DNA from: Polynucleobacter sp. AP-Melu-500A-A1 | Lineage (GTDB): Bacteria > Pseudomonadota > Gammaproteobacteria > Burkholderiales > Burkholderiaceae | Assembly (NCBI RefSeq): GCF_018882125.1 | Contig: NZ_JACVOZ010000001.1 | Location: forward strand, 574,323-638,322 | Reading direction: 5' to 3' | Length of the DNA: 64,000 nt | Shown: positions 44,426 to 52,957 of the stretch, in pieces | Position numbering within the stretch: position 1 is the first letter of the stretch | Layout of the letters: each line of letters starts with the position of its first letter | Translations under genes and position numbers: made by a program | Notes under the pieces: generated by a model | What the model was told of the DNA's origin: nothing | Database searches by the model: none | The model's input: the letters and a program-made list of their open reading frames with translations, nothing else

Positions 44426-45147
44426 TTTGAATTTTTGCCTCGATTGATTTTAAAGAAAATTGGCATAGAAAGAACTAAGTCTAGTAAATTTTTGAACATG
44501 TAGTTTGCTGCATTGAGGGGAGAAAAAGAGGATTCCCCCGTCAATCTAGGTGCCATATTAATAAATGTCTCCTGAATTTTGAATCCTGCTTCATGCGCCA
44601 TCCATATAATTCTAACTTCCGAATATTCAAAAGCAGAATCTGTGGCAAAGTAATCAATTAAGTTTTTAGAGTAAATATGGCATCCAGAGGTGCAATCAGT
44701 CACCTTTACTTTATGCAAAGCCTTTAGCAAAAAGCAGATGGATGAAATGCTGACTTTGCGCAAAAGGGATTCGGTATAGTCAGCTTCGCCTAAGTAACGA
44801 GAGCCAATGATAAAATCTACATTACTTTCCAAATTTGAACTTAAAATCTTCGCAATTTCTTCTGGGGGATGCTGCCCATCAGCATCTAGACGAATTAAAT
44901 AAGAGTAATTGTTTTGTGATGCGTAAAGTATTCCCGCCTCAACTGCTCCAGCAATTCCGTAAGCCTTGTCTACTTGAATGACCTTTGCACCATGATTCAG
45001 CGAAACTTCAGCGGTTTTATCTCTTGAATAACCATCTACAACTAACACATCTGCATCAGGGATAAATTTTTTAATATCAGCAAGTACATTTCCGATTGCC
45101 AATTCTTCATTTAAGCTTGCCAATACTACTAGATATTTATTACCCAT
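44422..45147 (-). CDS. Family 2 glycosyltransferase, DPM1-like
   Basis: A 241-residue GT2 enzyme: LVVLASLNEELAIGNVL at the start, ADVLVVDGYSRDKTAEV, and the D-x-D-containing LIRLDADGQHPPEEI. It has no C-terminal membrane pair; the partner DUF2304 protein may supply the membrane contact. A polyprenyl-phosphate acceptor is likely. It overlaps the nucleotidyltransferase gene by 8 bp, tying it to the production of a specific NDP-sugar in the same operon. Confidence 0.85.
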   Translation of the reverse strand: MGNKYLVVLASLNEELAIGNVLADIKKFIPDADVLVVDGYSRDKTAEVSLNHGAKVIQVDKAYGIAGAVEAGILYASQNNYSYLIRLDADGQHPPEEIAKILSSNLESNVDFIIGSRYLGEADYTESLLRKVSISSICFLLKALHKVKVTDCTSGCHIYSKNLIDYFATDSAFEYSEVRIIWMAHEAGFKIQETFINMAPRLTGESSFSPLNAANYMFKNLLDLVLSMPIFFKINRGKNSK

Positions 45148-45856
45148 TTTTAATTCTTTCAGTTCTCTTTAATACCTCATCCAGGTTTTCCACATTTTCA
45201 ATTCCCATCCAAAAGTCAGAAATCATATAGGCGCCTACTGATAAGCCTTTTTTTAAGTAAGCATTAATCAAGTCAGGCATAGTAAAGAATTCATTAAATG
45301 GAATTTGTGAGGCAGCCCTGCCATTTAGTACATAGATTCCTGAGCTAATAGAAAATTTTGATTCTGGTTTTTCAATAATCCCTTTGATTTTTGATGAGTC
45401 AATTTCAAGCACTCCAAAACTACTTTTTTCTATTTTTTCTACGCAACCAACCACAATATCTAAACTATTATCAATTGCAAAATCCTTCATTTTCTTAAAT
45501 GAAAGCTCGGTATAGACGTCACCATTTACAAGGAAAAAGTATTCATCATCTTCAAATTGAGATGCAATTAGCGAAAGTGGGCCCGCAGTACCAAGTGGAT
45601 GATCCTCGTGAAAATATTCAATATTGGCATCAAACTTTTGGCCGTTCCCAAAGTAGGCCATGACAAGTTCAGCTTGGTAGCCGGTGGAGACAATAAAATT
45701 TTTAAACTGATCTCGTTTGAACTGATTGATAAGGTGTAAAAGTATTGGATCTTGCCCAATCGGCATTAGCGGCTTAGGGATCACAAAGGAGAATGGGTGA
45801 AACCGCGTCCCTTTACCGCCTGCAAGAATAACTACTTTTGTTTCATTATTTGGCAT
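45140..45856 (-). CDS. Sugar-1-phosphate nucleotidyltransferase
   Basis: 238 residues. VVILAGGKGTRFHPFSFVIPKPLMP carries in order the nucleotide-binding GGKGTR and the catalytic PKPL; FFLVNGDVY has the metal-binding Asp, and IIEKPES follows. The short length and sequence style suit the HddC/PtmE-like group that activates heptose or glucosamine phosphates, not RmlA or GalU. It overlaps the SDR gene by 25 bp. With the two SDRs it forms an NDP-sugar route; which nucleotide it uses cannot be read. Confidence 0.85.
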   Translation of the reverse strand: MPNNETKVVILAGGKGTRFHPFSFVIPKPLMPIGQDPILLHLINQFKRDQFKNFIVSTGYQAELVMAYFGNGQKFDANIEYFHEDHPLGTAGPLSLIASQFEDDEYFFLVNGDVYTELSFKKMKDFAIDNSLDIVVGCVEKIEKSSFGVLEIDSSKIKGIIEKPESKFSISSGIYVLNGRAASQIPFNEFFTMPDLINAYLKKGLSVGAYMISDFWMGIENVENLDEVLKRTERIKNG

Positions 45857-46788
45857 AACTCTCTCAAACCTTCTTCAAGTGATCTACTGGGGCGCCAGTA
45901 AGTTGCAGATCGTAGTTTTGCATTACTTCCTACTAAACATAGCTTTTCATTAGGTCTTATTTTATTCGGGTCAACTACGATAGTTCCGCAAAATTTAGTA
46001 TATTTTACAAGCCGATCCAGGATTTGCTTAACGGAAGACTTTTCCCCAGAGCAGAGATTAAATATCTCTCCAATACCTATATTTTTAGTGGTAATAAGTG
46101 AGGTTAGACCGCTCAGAATATCATCTATGTGAATAAAATCTTTAATGGGAACATCGCTTCCCATGGCTATGACAGCATTGGGGTCGCGCATTTGGGATAT
46201 CAGATCTGGAATAAGTGCCCCCATTGGCTGGTTGGGGCCGTAAACATTAGAAAGGCGAACAATAAGAGTGGGGACTTTAAATTCCTTTGCAAAGGCAAGT
46301 CCTAGGGATTCTGTTATTACTTTTGTTGAGGAATAGATGGATTCTGTTTTTGGGGGATTTGCTTCTGTATAGAGGTCTTTATGGCCATCTTCTTCAGATC
46401 CATAAACACCAATCGAGGAAATTAAAATGATTCTATTAAGCTGATTTAAATCCTTGCAAGCCTCGAGTAAATTTAAGGTGCTATTTGTAGTATTGGAAAG
46501 GCTATTTAATGAATCTTTTTTGCATGCGGAGCTGCTTTTTTGCCCAGCTAGGTGAAATATATGATGAATTGGTGATGTACTATTAATCTGCTGGACTACA
46601 GACTTCATCAGTTCGGGATTGTTAAAGTCTACGGCGATTGAGTCTGCGCAAGTCTCTCGATCAAGCTTTATAACATTGGCACCTAATTGCTTGAGATGCT
46701 GTTCAAGACGGGCACCTATAAATCCTCTTCCCCCGGTAAGAATGATATTTTTGCTCTTTAGTAATCCAGTGGATCGCGTATCAGACAT
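45832..46788 (-). CDS. NAD-dependent epimerase/dehydratase
   Basis: A 318-residue extended SDR: NIILTGGRGFIGARLEQHL binds cofactor, ISSIGVYGSEEDG and YSSTKVITESLG give the Ser and Tyr-x3-Lys, VRLSNVYGPNQPMG and DFIHIDDILSGL are the usual later blocks. The N-terminal GGRGFIG is a small departure from GGxGFIG only in the central residue. It overlaps both its neighbours and probably works after the LegB-like dehydratase, as a 4-epimerase or reductase. Product unknown. Confidence 0.82.
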   Translation of the reverse strand: MSDTRSTGLLKSKNIILTGGRGFIGARLEQHLKQLGANVIKLDRETCADSIAVDFNNPELMKSVVQQINSTSPIHHIFHLAGQKSSSACKKDSLNSLSNTTNSTLNLLEACKDLNQLNRIILISSIGVYGSEEDGHKDLYTEANPPKTESIYSSTKVITESLGLAFAKEFKVPTLIVRLSNVYGPNQPMGALIPDLISQMRDPNAVIAMGSDVPIKDFIHIDDILSGLTSLITTKNIGIGEIFNLCSGEKSSVKQILDRLVKYTKFCGTIVVDPNKIRPNEKLCLVGSNAKLRSATYWRPSRSLEEGLRELCQIMKQK

Positions 46789-47752
46789 TGTAGAGATCAG
46801 ATTTATACTTAGAGTGGTTAAGTTTTAGCCAATTAATCGTTTCAGACAAACCTTGTTTAAGAGTAAATTGCGGTTGCCAGGAAGTGCATTGCGTTAATTT
46901 CTTATTGGCGGCAAATAGTCGATCGACTTCGCTATCTTTAGGTCGAACTCTTTGCTCATCTGAGGTAATTTTTATCTCTTCACCAATTAGCTCTGAGATT
47001 AGGTTGACTAAATCTAAAACAGAGATTTCCTCTCCCATGCCGATATTGACATACTCCCCATTAAATTTTTCATTTTGAGAGATTGCTAAAAATCCGGCAA
47101 CCGTGTCTTTTACAAACGTGAAGTCACGAGTAGGAGAGGTATTCCCCAATTTAATTTCTCTTTTGCCATCCAATATTTGGGTGATGATACTTGGAATAAT
47201 TGCGCGAGCCGATTGTCTTGGGCCATAAATATTAAATGGCCGAACAATTTTGACTGGTGTTGCAAATGAGCGAAAGTAACTTACAGCCAAGTTATCTGCA
47301 CCAATTTTAGAGGCAGAATATGGCGATTGGCCTACCATCGGATGGAGCTCATCCATGGGTATGTATTGCGCACTACCGTAGGTTTCACTTGTTGAAGTGA
47401 TTAGAATATTGGGCGTCTCAAGAGTGCGGGCAGATTGAAGAATATTGTAGGTGCCCTCAATATTTGTTTTGATATATGCCATGGGAGATACATAAGAGTA
47501 TGGAATCCCAATTAAAGCTGCAAGATGAAATATAGTGTCAACGCCATTTACTGCTGAAAAAACAGAGTCGTAATCTCTGATGTCGCCCGCAATCACTTGG
47601 ACTGAGTTTTTGACCTTGGATTCTTCGAGCCAGCCCCAATTATTGGCAGAGTTATAGTGGATCATAGCTCGAACCTCATGCCCATCCTCAACCAATTTTT
47701 CAACCATGTGAGAGCCAACAAAACCTGCTGCCCCGGTAACTAAAATTTTCAT
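46781..47752 (-). CDS. LegB-like NAD-dependent 4,6-dehydratase
   Basis: 323 residues from ATG 47752, preceded by a GGGAAG ribosome site; a longer reading from 47794 has no such support. ILVTGAAGFVGSHMVEKL binds NAD. MIHYNSANNWGWLEE, LAALIGIPYSYVSP and ITSTSETYGSAQ are the markers of the LegB group, which dehydrates NDP-N-acetylhexosamine at C4/C6 in legionaminic acid and related routes. YSASKIGAD supplies Tyr-x3-Lys. The usual partner, a PLP aminotransferase (LegC), is absent, so the 4-keto group may instead be reduced or epimerised by the neighbouring SDR. Confidence 0.83.
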   Translation of the reverse strand: MKILVTGAAGFVGSHMVEKLVEDGHEVRAMIHYNSANNWGWLEESKVKNSVQVIAGDIRDYDSVFSAVNGVDTIFHLAALIGIPYSYVSPMAYIKTNIEGTYNILQSARTLETPNILITSTSETYGSAQYIPMDELHPMVGQSPYSASKIGADNLAVSYFRSFATPVKIVRPFNIYGPRQSARAIIPSIITQILDGKREIKLGNTSPTRDFTFVKDTVAGFLAISQNEKFNGEYVNIGMGEEISVLDLVNLISELIGEEIKITSDEQRVRPKDSEVDRLFAANKKLTQCTSWQPQFTLKQGLSETINWLKLNHSKYKSDLYNV

Positions 47753-47871
47753 GAATAATCTTCCCGATCCAAGAGAATAGCTCGCTTTTTGCATGGGTTA
47801 ATACACGAGCTTTAACGCTTGAATTTTAACTTATGCACCTCCTAAGTCACGAATATTGGGCCCCAGAGGGA

Positions 47872-49461
47872 TTAACTGGCATGCATTTTGACTATGATTC
47901 GGGCAATACGATCGGCATTTGCCATGACTGTTAGCGTATGGGGTTTTTCTGATAAATACGGCAGGCAGCTTGCATCTATGGCATATACGCCTTTAAGAGA
48001 TGCCAGCTCGCCATTTGCGTGACATTCTCCATTCCTGGGGTTTAGTTTCATGGGTAAAGACCCAGAATAATGAATATCAGATCCGGGCGACCCCATCGAA
48101 AAGCTTCCGGGCAATATGAAGGCGCCCATTTTTCTAAAATTGGTACCGAGTATTTTTTGAGCCTGTGACATTAAGCTCGGTGTTAGGTCGTTACTTACGT
48201 AATCTATATGTAATTTTCCGTTAGAAAGTAATTCAGCGGTTGTTTTGCTTAATTGTCCAGGGAGAAATAGATTGCCAATGACGCAGGAAGGCAGAAGATT
48301 TTTGAGTAGATTAAAGCTATTTGGGGTTTTAAGCGGTAATCTTTTAGATAGCTCTGATCGAGGTATTCCTGTAGTGCTAAACGTTGAGCCAAATCCTGAT
48401 ATCCCACCTTTTAGCTCTACTTGATAAGAAAGTTGGGCTGTCCCCAGGCCCAGATCGCAACCCTTCCCTAAAAATTTCGGAAGCCAGAGTAGAAACGCGG
48501 CCGTTGGACATGAAAGGATGTTTACCTTTTGAAAGTGCCCTACGGCAGATAAAGCAAGCCGAGTGGTGGCAATCGTGCCCGCTGCTAACAAAACTTTTTT
48601 ACCGCTATAAGTGCTACTTACAGTATCTGAGGAGCCAGAGCTGACAATATTCCATAGTCCATTTTTCTGCAGCAGCGAGGTTACGATAAAGCCTGGTACA
48701 AAAGTAAAATTTACAAATCTTTTAAGATTTGAAATTTCATCTGCGGCAGAATAAAGAGATTTTCGGCTACAACCCCAAAGGCAATTACTACAGAGGTTAC
48801 AGGCAAGGCGATCATGCTTATTTTGAGACAGTATGGCGACACGGGATCTTCCCAGTAAGAACTTGGGGTCAATTCTCTTTTTAGAGTTAGCTTGTTGGAA
48901 TCGTCGATACAGGTATTCATTTAATGTATCGAGTCCAATAGGCGGCTGCGAGCAATCGTTTAGACCGAGATATGCCTGTAGTGCATCATCTCCGCCGCCG
49001 CTAATGCCAATTCGTTTTGCTATTGATCGGTACGATGGAGTTAACTCTGATGCCGCAAAAGGAAATGCACTTAATTCTGATTCGGAATATTCTGAAACAC
49101 CGCAGCCCCATGCATTCGAGAGACCGCCGGTAGATAGCGAGCCTATGGCGGAAAATTCATTAGATTCGATTTGATTTAGATTCTCATAATCCTTAAATAC
49201 ATAGGATAAGGAGGGAATACGCATTTTAGGGGTTACATCTTGCGAATGCTTTAAGGCATAAAAGCCTTTTCCGACCATGCGCTTAAATTGATCTGAATCT
49301 TGTTCTCGCCAAGATAAAAAATCTTTAGCTGGTGATTGGGTTGAGGGTTGCTTTCCACCGTCCACCATTAGAACTTTGAGTCCAGCCTCTAAAAGGGGGA
49401 ATGCAGCCGAGACACCTGCGGGGCCGCTACCAACTATGATGACATCAAATGGCTCAGTCAT
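47872..49461 (-). CDS. GMC-type FAD oxidoreductase with cysteine quartet
   Basis: 529 residues from ATG 49461, which forms an ATGA overlap with the upstream SDR stop; ATGs further upstream lie inside that gene. DVIIVGSGPAGVSAAFPLL binds FAD. CNLCSNCLWGC near residue 220 is the Cys cluster of bacterial GMC enzymes. The C-terminal GSPGSDIHYSG and YAIDASCLPYLSEKPHTLT are the GMC_oxred_C blocks. It would oxidise an alcohol, perhaps a polyol or sugar carrier. Its pairing with a long SDR by translation coupling suggests a two-step redox change on one substrate (inference). Confidence 0.8.
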   Translation of the reverse strand: MTEPFDVIIVGSGPAGVSAAFPLLEAGLKVLMVDGGKQPSTQSPAKDFLSWREQDSDQFKRMVGKGFYALKHSQDVTPKMRIPSLSYVFKDYENLNQIESNEFSAIGSLSTGGLSNAWGCGVSEYSESELSAFPFAASELTPSYRSIAKRIGISGGGDDALQAYLGLNDCSQPPIGLDTLNEYLYRRFQQANSKKRIDPKFLLGRSRVAILSQNKHDRLACNLCSNCLWGCSRKSLYSAADEISNLKRFVNFTFVPGFIVTSLLQKNGLWNIVSSGSSDTVSSTYSGKKVLLAAGTIATTRLALSAVGHFQKVNILSCPTAAFLLWLPKFLGKGCDLGLGTAQLSYQVELKGGISGFGSTFSTTGIPRSELSKRLPLKTPNSFNLLKNLLPSCVIGNLFLPGQLSKTTAELLSNGKLHIDYVSNDLTPSLMSQAQKILGTNFRKMGAFILPGSFSMGSPGSDIHYSGSLPMKLNPRNGECHANGELASLKGVYAIDASCLPYLSEKPHTLTVMANADRIARIIVKMHAS

Positions 49462-50726
49462 AGTTTGTTTCTCCATGATGACGGAGGAAGCGTTGCAATC
49501 CATGAGCGAACTATTGCCCCAAGAGCTCTTAAGAAAAGCTCCTTAAAGACAATGATAGAGATGCTTACTCCGGCGGCAAGAAAAGAATCATGACTAGTTT
49601 TTATTAGCTTGATTGCCCCTTGAGGAGAGGCCTCAATCAAAAGGCTGGCAGCCTGAGTTCTCCAATTTAACTCCTGTATCCAGGCATTTTGATTACGTTG
49701 TATGTCATACGCGCAAAGCAATTGAGGGAAATATAAGAAAGAGCTAGGGAGTCCTAGACTTAAATTATTTCTATTGTGTTGAATTAACCGAGCATAGCTT
49801 CGCAAGGATTGTAAAAGTGGTTTTTGTCTTGTGATGTACGAGTAAACAATAAAACCTTCAAGCAATGCTGCTCGATAAATGGAGGTACCCTGCTTTTTGT
49901 TGGTGATATAAGGCATCAGCTCATAATCTATCTCACCCAAAGAGTTATCTGTATTCATCGTAGGTAGAGTGATCAAGGAGACGAGTTGGGAGGCTTGAGC
50001 CCATCTATATTTTAGCGGCTTTAGTAGCCATAGTGCTAACAGAGTGGGAATGGGTATAAATACAATTTTTTTATCGAGGTAATTAATGGCTAAAAATTGC
50101 ATGAACGAAGTAAATGATGTGGACTTTCTTTCTCCGAAAAAGAAAATTTTTGTAGAAGAATTTTGTAGCGCCATTACTTTTAGTAAGCAATTGCAGAGAT
50201 CTACTACATGAATCGGTTGAATTTTTGGAGACGGGGAAAGTGCAGGTATGAAAGAGCAATTTTTCAAGGTATTAATGAGATTTAAAAATAATCCTTTTGC
50301 TTCACCTCCATATACCAGTCCAGGTCTAACGGCAATGTTCCCACTGTCAATTACTAACTGCTCAATTTCCCATTTTGTTCTACCATAGTCAGTAAGGCTA
50401 TCTTTGCTTGCTGTTTGACTGGATAAGAAGATTACTCGGGCGTTAATTTTTTTTCCGGCAGACAATATATTTTTTGCGCTTTGAAGCTCATTGATTCGCA
50501 AGACATTCCTAGAGGCGCCAGCTTGAAATGCAAGGTGCAGAATTACTTCCACATCGCCGGGTAAATTAGGCGGATTTGAATCATTTAAATCGTAAGGGAT
50601 CCAGCGCCCGTTTAGGTTCTGCGGTTGAGCTCGTGATAAGAAGACTATTTCATGGCCTTGGGCTTGGGCCATGGGGGCAAAATTAGATCCAATATATCCA
50701 GTAGGGCCAGTAACAGCAATTTTCAT
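49458..50726 (-). CDS. Long SDR (NAD-dependent epimerase family) with extra C-terminal domain
   Basis: 422 residues, about 110 more than a usual extended SDR. Residues 1-280 have IAVTGPTGYIGSNFAPMA, FLSSQTASKD and YGRTKWEIE (Tyr-x3-Lys), with AVRPGLVYGGEAKGL. The rest is a helical extension (YRAALLEGFIVYSYITR, and ISIIVFKELFLRALGAIV, a possible amphipathic or membrane-associated helix). I do not recognise the extension. The gene starts (ATG 50726) exactly where an upstream frame ends, which suggests that it once followed another gene that is now largely lost. Confidence 0.72.
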   Translation of the reverse strand: MKIAVTGPTGYIGSNFAPMAQAQGHEIVFLSRAQPQNLNGRWIPYDLNDSNPPNLPGDVEVILHLAFQAGASRNVLRINELQSAKNILSAGKKINARVIFLSSQTASKDSLTDYGRTKWEIEQLVIDSGNIAVRPGLVYGGEAKGLFLNLINTLKNCSFIPALSPSPKIQPIHVVDLCNCLLKVMALQNSSTKIFFFGERKSTSFTSFMQFLAINYLDKKIVFIPIPTLLALWLLKPLKYRWAQASQLVSLITLPTMNTDNSLGEIDYELMPYITNKKQGTSIYRAALLEGFIVYSYITRQKPLLQSLRSYARLIQHNRNNLSLGLPSSFLYFPQLLCAYDIQRNQNAWIQELNWRTQAASLLIEASPQGAIKLIKTSHDSFLAAGVSISIIVFKELFLRALGAIVRSWIATLPPSSWRNKL

Positions 50727-50876
50727 ATTGGTTTTGGTCTTATTTGCCTATTTTCAAGCTTCGATTTGGCGCCAGGAAAAGTGCCTACATCATTTAATGA
50801 TTTTATAACAGTATGCTTGAAATACTTTATGAATGTTAAAGCCATTGGGTGCTCCAAATAAAGGGAGTTTTGATCT
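50725..50876 (-). pseudogene. 3' remnant of a gene cut at the recT junction
   Basis: In the frame that ends with the TGA overlapping ATG 50726, an open stretch of some 50 codons (…SLYLEHPMALTFIKYFKH… then GTFPGAKSKLENRQIRPKPI) looks like the tail of a real protein coupled to the downstream SDR. It has no start of its own apart from an internal Met, and upstream it runs into recT in another frame. The likely story is that insertion or rearrangement at the RecT end removed the body of this gene. I cannot name its family. Confidence 0.4.
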
Positions 50877-51626
50877 TCACCAAACTGCCAGCCGAGCGCA
50901 CTGCTGCAATACCCTGTGCCTTAGCATTCTCCTTGGCATCTTCATCCAAATTGTTTGATCGTTTTTAACTTCCTCAAAGTACTCGCGAATTACTGTAGGC
51001 TGGACTCTATCTTTTCGATAAATGGCGCATTCCATCCATATCGGAATACCTTCTCTATTTTCCTCTGACTCGGTAAATGCAATTCCATTGAATGCAGGAT
51101 GACGATTGAGTATCTTGCTATAGCCTTCAACAGTGATGTAGGCCTGCCAATGGCAGTCATCATATAAAGCTAGCGCTACTTCTTCTTTTAAGGGGTCAAG
51201 AGCATGTTCTCTAGCAATGCGAAGAAGGGTTAATAGAGTTTGCTTAGGGGTCATGACTTGCATATCTAACCAGGCTCGCAATTCATCTTCTTCGAGCTCT
51301 AGAGTTTGCGCTGTTTTATTAATTTCTTTTTGAATCAGTTTTGAGATGAGTTCAATTGGTAAAGCAAGGCTTTGCTCTGTATTAACCCTCATCTTACTTA
51401 TATCTTTAGGTTTTGCACTATCTGGTAATGCTTTAGACCTCTCCTTTGTTGTGAAATCAAGCAAGTCTTCTTCAATCTGAGAAAGACATAATTGCCCATT
51501 CAGGCCATTTGCCAGTTCTGATTTTTGTGATTGGCTATCTAACGCGGGATTAAAGTTTCTCTGGGCTAACTCCTTGAGGGTAAAGGTTCTCTTACCCATT
51601 TTTTGCTGTTCGCGCTTGATTCTCAT
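50877..51626 (-). CDS. recT: RecT-family single-strand annealing protein, C-terminally shortened
   Basis: 249 residues. The last 140 carry RecT features: a LLRIAREHALDPLKEEVALA region, ITVEGYSKILNRHP and the conserved MPRRMLRHRVLQQCARLA. RecT proteins normally run on with a FG-rich acidic tail after RLAFG; here the frame gives RLAVW then stop. One base less would read RLAFGED, so a frameshift or a junction lies here. The first 110 residues are low in known motifs. It overlaps the exonuclease gene by 4 bp. Function: annealing of complementary strands in phage-type recombination. May be weakened by the truncation. Confidence 0.8.
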   Translation of the reverse strand: MRIKREQQKMGKRTFTLKELAQRNFNPALDSQSQKSELANGLNGQLCLSQIEEDLLDFTTKERSKALPDSAKPKDISKMRVNTEQSLALPIELISKLIQKEINKTAQTLELEEDELRAWLDMQVMTPKQTLLTLLRIAREHALDPLKEEVALALYDDCHWQAYITVEGYSKILNRHPAFNGIAFTESEENREGIPIWMECAIYRKDRVQPTVIREYFEEVKNDQTIWMKMPRRMLRHRVLQQCARLAVW

Positions 51627-52627
51627 ACCATTTCTCCTGAGGCGCTATTGATGCCCTCTAAGTGGAGCTCTTTAATCACTAAGCGCCGTGTATTTTGTAT
51701 GGGCATTTGATATTGCGGGATGAGTTCGGGATGCTCTTTCTCTAGACGTTTGCTATCTAGGCGATAACTTTGCTTGGGACTCTTCCAGGTTGCCAATATC
51801 TGGCCCTGATAGGTGAGCACCTCCGCTTCCCCCATTTGTCCCATGATGGTTTGCTTAATTTGGGAAATTTCAAGCTCTTTGGACTCAATCTCACTATTGA
51901 GTAGCTGCAACTTACTAGATAGTTCGCAAGCATGAGAATCGGCTTCCACTACTTTGCCAGAAATCTCCTTTTTAAAGAGCTGTTGATAATCGGCTTCACA
52001 TTGCGCTGGCGGCGGGGTATCGAGCAGAACATAATCATTCCAAAAGCTAGCTGCTTTAGCAATGATGAGATCCTCTAACTCCTTATCGCGATAGACCTCA
52101 TAAATACGAAAGTCGCTATTACCAAAAAGCACTGCCACATCACAGCGCTCTAAATTGGTAATTGCTAAATACCAAAGACATTGCACCAAATAAGTCATGG
52201 GCACTTCATCGGTACCAAGCTCACCCCAATCTAATTGATTAAATGGGCTAGCAGTTTTGCACTCTAAAAGATGAGAGGCGGCGCATGATCCGTCCTCATC
52301 AAATAACTCCCCCCTTAATTCATTGCCGGATCCAAATACATAACGATCAATGTGTCCGACCATAAAGGGGTATTTGGGATGAGCCATACCTTTTTCACTA
52401 TGGATCAGTTGAAAGCTTGTTTGAGCAGCATATTCGCTAGCAACAAACTCTTCGGCAAAGGTGCCAAAGCGTATTGGAAGGTTATCTATGCTATTGACTA
52501 CGCGCCCAGTTTTCTCAAGCCAAACATCTACGGCAGTGCGGTACTTAGAAAAACCCAAAATGGCCCCAATATCCGAGCCTCCTAGGTATTTGGTGCGATT
52601 GGCTGTAAAATCTTGATTATTAAGCAT
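51623..52627 (-). CDS. YqaJ-type viral recombinase (lambda exonuclease-like)
   Basis: 334 residues of the PD-(D/E)XK YqaJ family. GGSDIGAILGFSKYRTAVDVW is the N-terminal signature (first 16 shown in literature style as GSDIGAILG), VGHIDRYVF gives the catalytic Asp, LLECKTAS the Glu-x-Lys, and YLVQCLWYLAIT the helix after it. It resects double-stranded ends to make the single strand that RecT binds. The C-terminal third has a coiled-coil-like heptad region (KLQLLNSEIESKELEISQI). It is the first gene of the minus-strand pair, divergent from the Xre regulator with an 81-bp gap. Confidence 0.87.
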   Translation of the reverse strand: MLNNQDFTANRTKYLGGSDIGAILGFSKYRTAVDVWLEKTGRVVNSIDNLPIRFGTFAEEFVASEYAAQTSFQLIHSEKGMAHPKYPFMVGHIDRYVFGSGNELRGELFDEDGSCAASHLLECKTASPFNQLDWGELGTDEVPMTYLVQCLWYLAITNLERCDVAVLFGNSDFRIYEVYRDKELEDLIIAKAASFWNDYVLLDTPPPAQCEADYQQLFKKEISGKVVEADSHACELSSKLQLLNSEIESKELEISQIKQTIMGQMGEAEVLTYQGQILATWKSPKQSYRLDSKRLEKEHPELIPQYQMPIQNTRRLVIKELHLEGINSASGEMV

Positions 52628-52672
52628 TTTTTTACCTTATATGGTGAATAAATTAACTAAAACAATTAATAA

Positions 52673-52691
52673 ATTAATCATTTTGATTAAT
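52673..52691. promoter_or_regulatory. Operator-like dyad between the exonuclease and xre genes
   Basis: ATTAATCA (52673-52680) and TGATTAAT (52684-52691) form a perfect 8-bp inverted repeat around TTT, within the 81-bp divergent region. TACCTTA (52633-52639) and its complement TAAGGTA (52694-52700) form a wider pair around it. The site is a good candidate for binding by the adjacent Xre protein. Confidence 0.5.
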
Positions 52692-52708
52692 CTTAAGGTA
52701 TTTTTGAG

Positions 52709-52957
52709 ATGATTACAAGCGCTCAGATACGTGCTGCTAGAGGGCTATTAAATTGGTCACGTAAGGATTTGGCTGAACATTCGGGGGTTAGCTTTGCTTC
52801 TATGATGCGTCTCGAATCTTTTGGTGGCATACCTGCCAGTAATTTCAAGACCTTAGATGCAATCAAAAATGCTTTTGAAAACGCTGGTATCGAATTTATT
52901 GGCAGCCCTGAAGAGGGCGCAGGCATCCGTTGGAAACAAGGCTTTCCAAAATCATAA
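52709..52957 (+). CDS. Xre-family helix-turn-helix regulator
   Basis: 82 residues. QIRAARGLLNWSRKDLAEHSG and VSFASMMRLES make a Cro/C1-type helix-turn-helix (about residues 7-40), and the remainder IKNAFENAGIEFIGSPEEGAG is the common tail of short prophage- or island-borne Xre proteins. It probably represses the divergent yqaJ-recT genes through the dyad at 52673. It resembles antitoxin-like single-domain regulators, but no toxin is next to it. A LexA-type box starts 5 bp after its stop. Confidence 0.88.
   Translation: MITSAQIRAARGLLNWSRKDLAEHSGVSFASMMRLESFGGIPASNFKTLDAIKNAFENAGIEFIGSPEEGAGIRWKQGFPKS

Noticed and set aside
50652..50861. 69-codon plus-strand frame across the RecT-SDR junction
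   Set aside because: Antisense to the SDR start and the gene remnant; no start signal or homology features.
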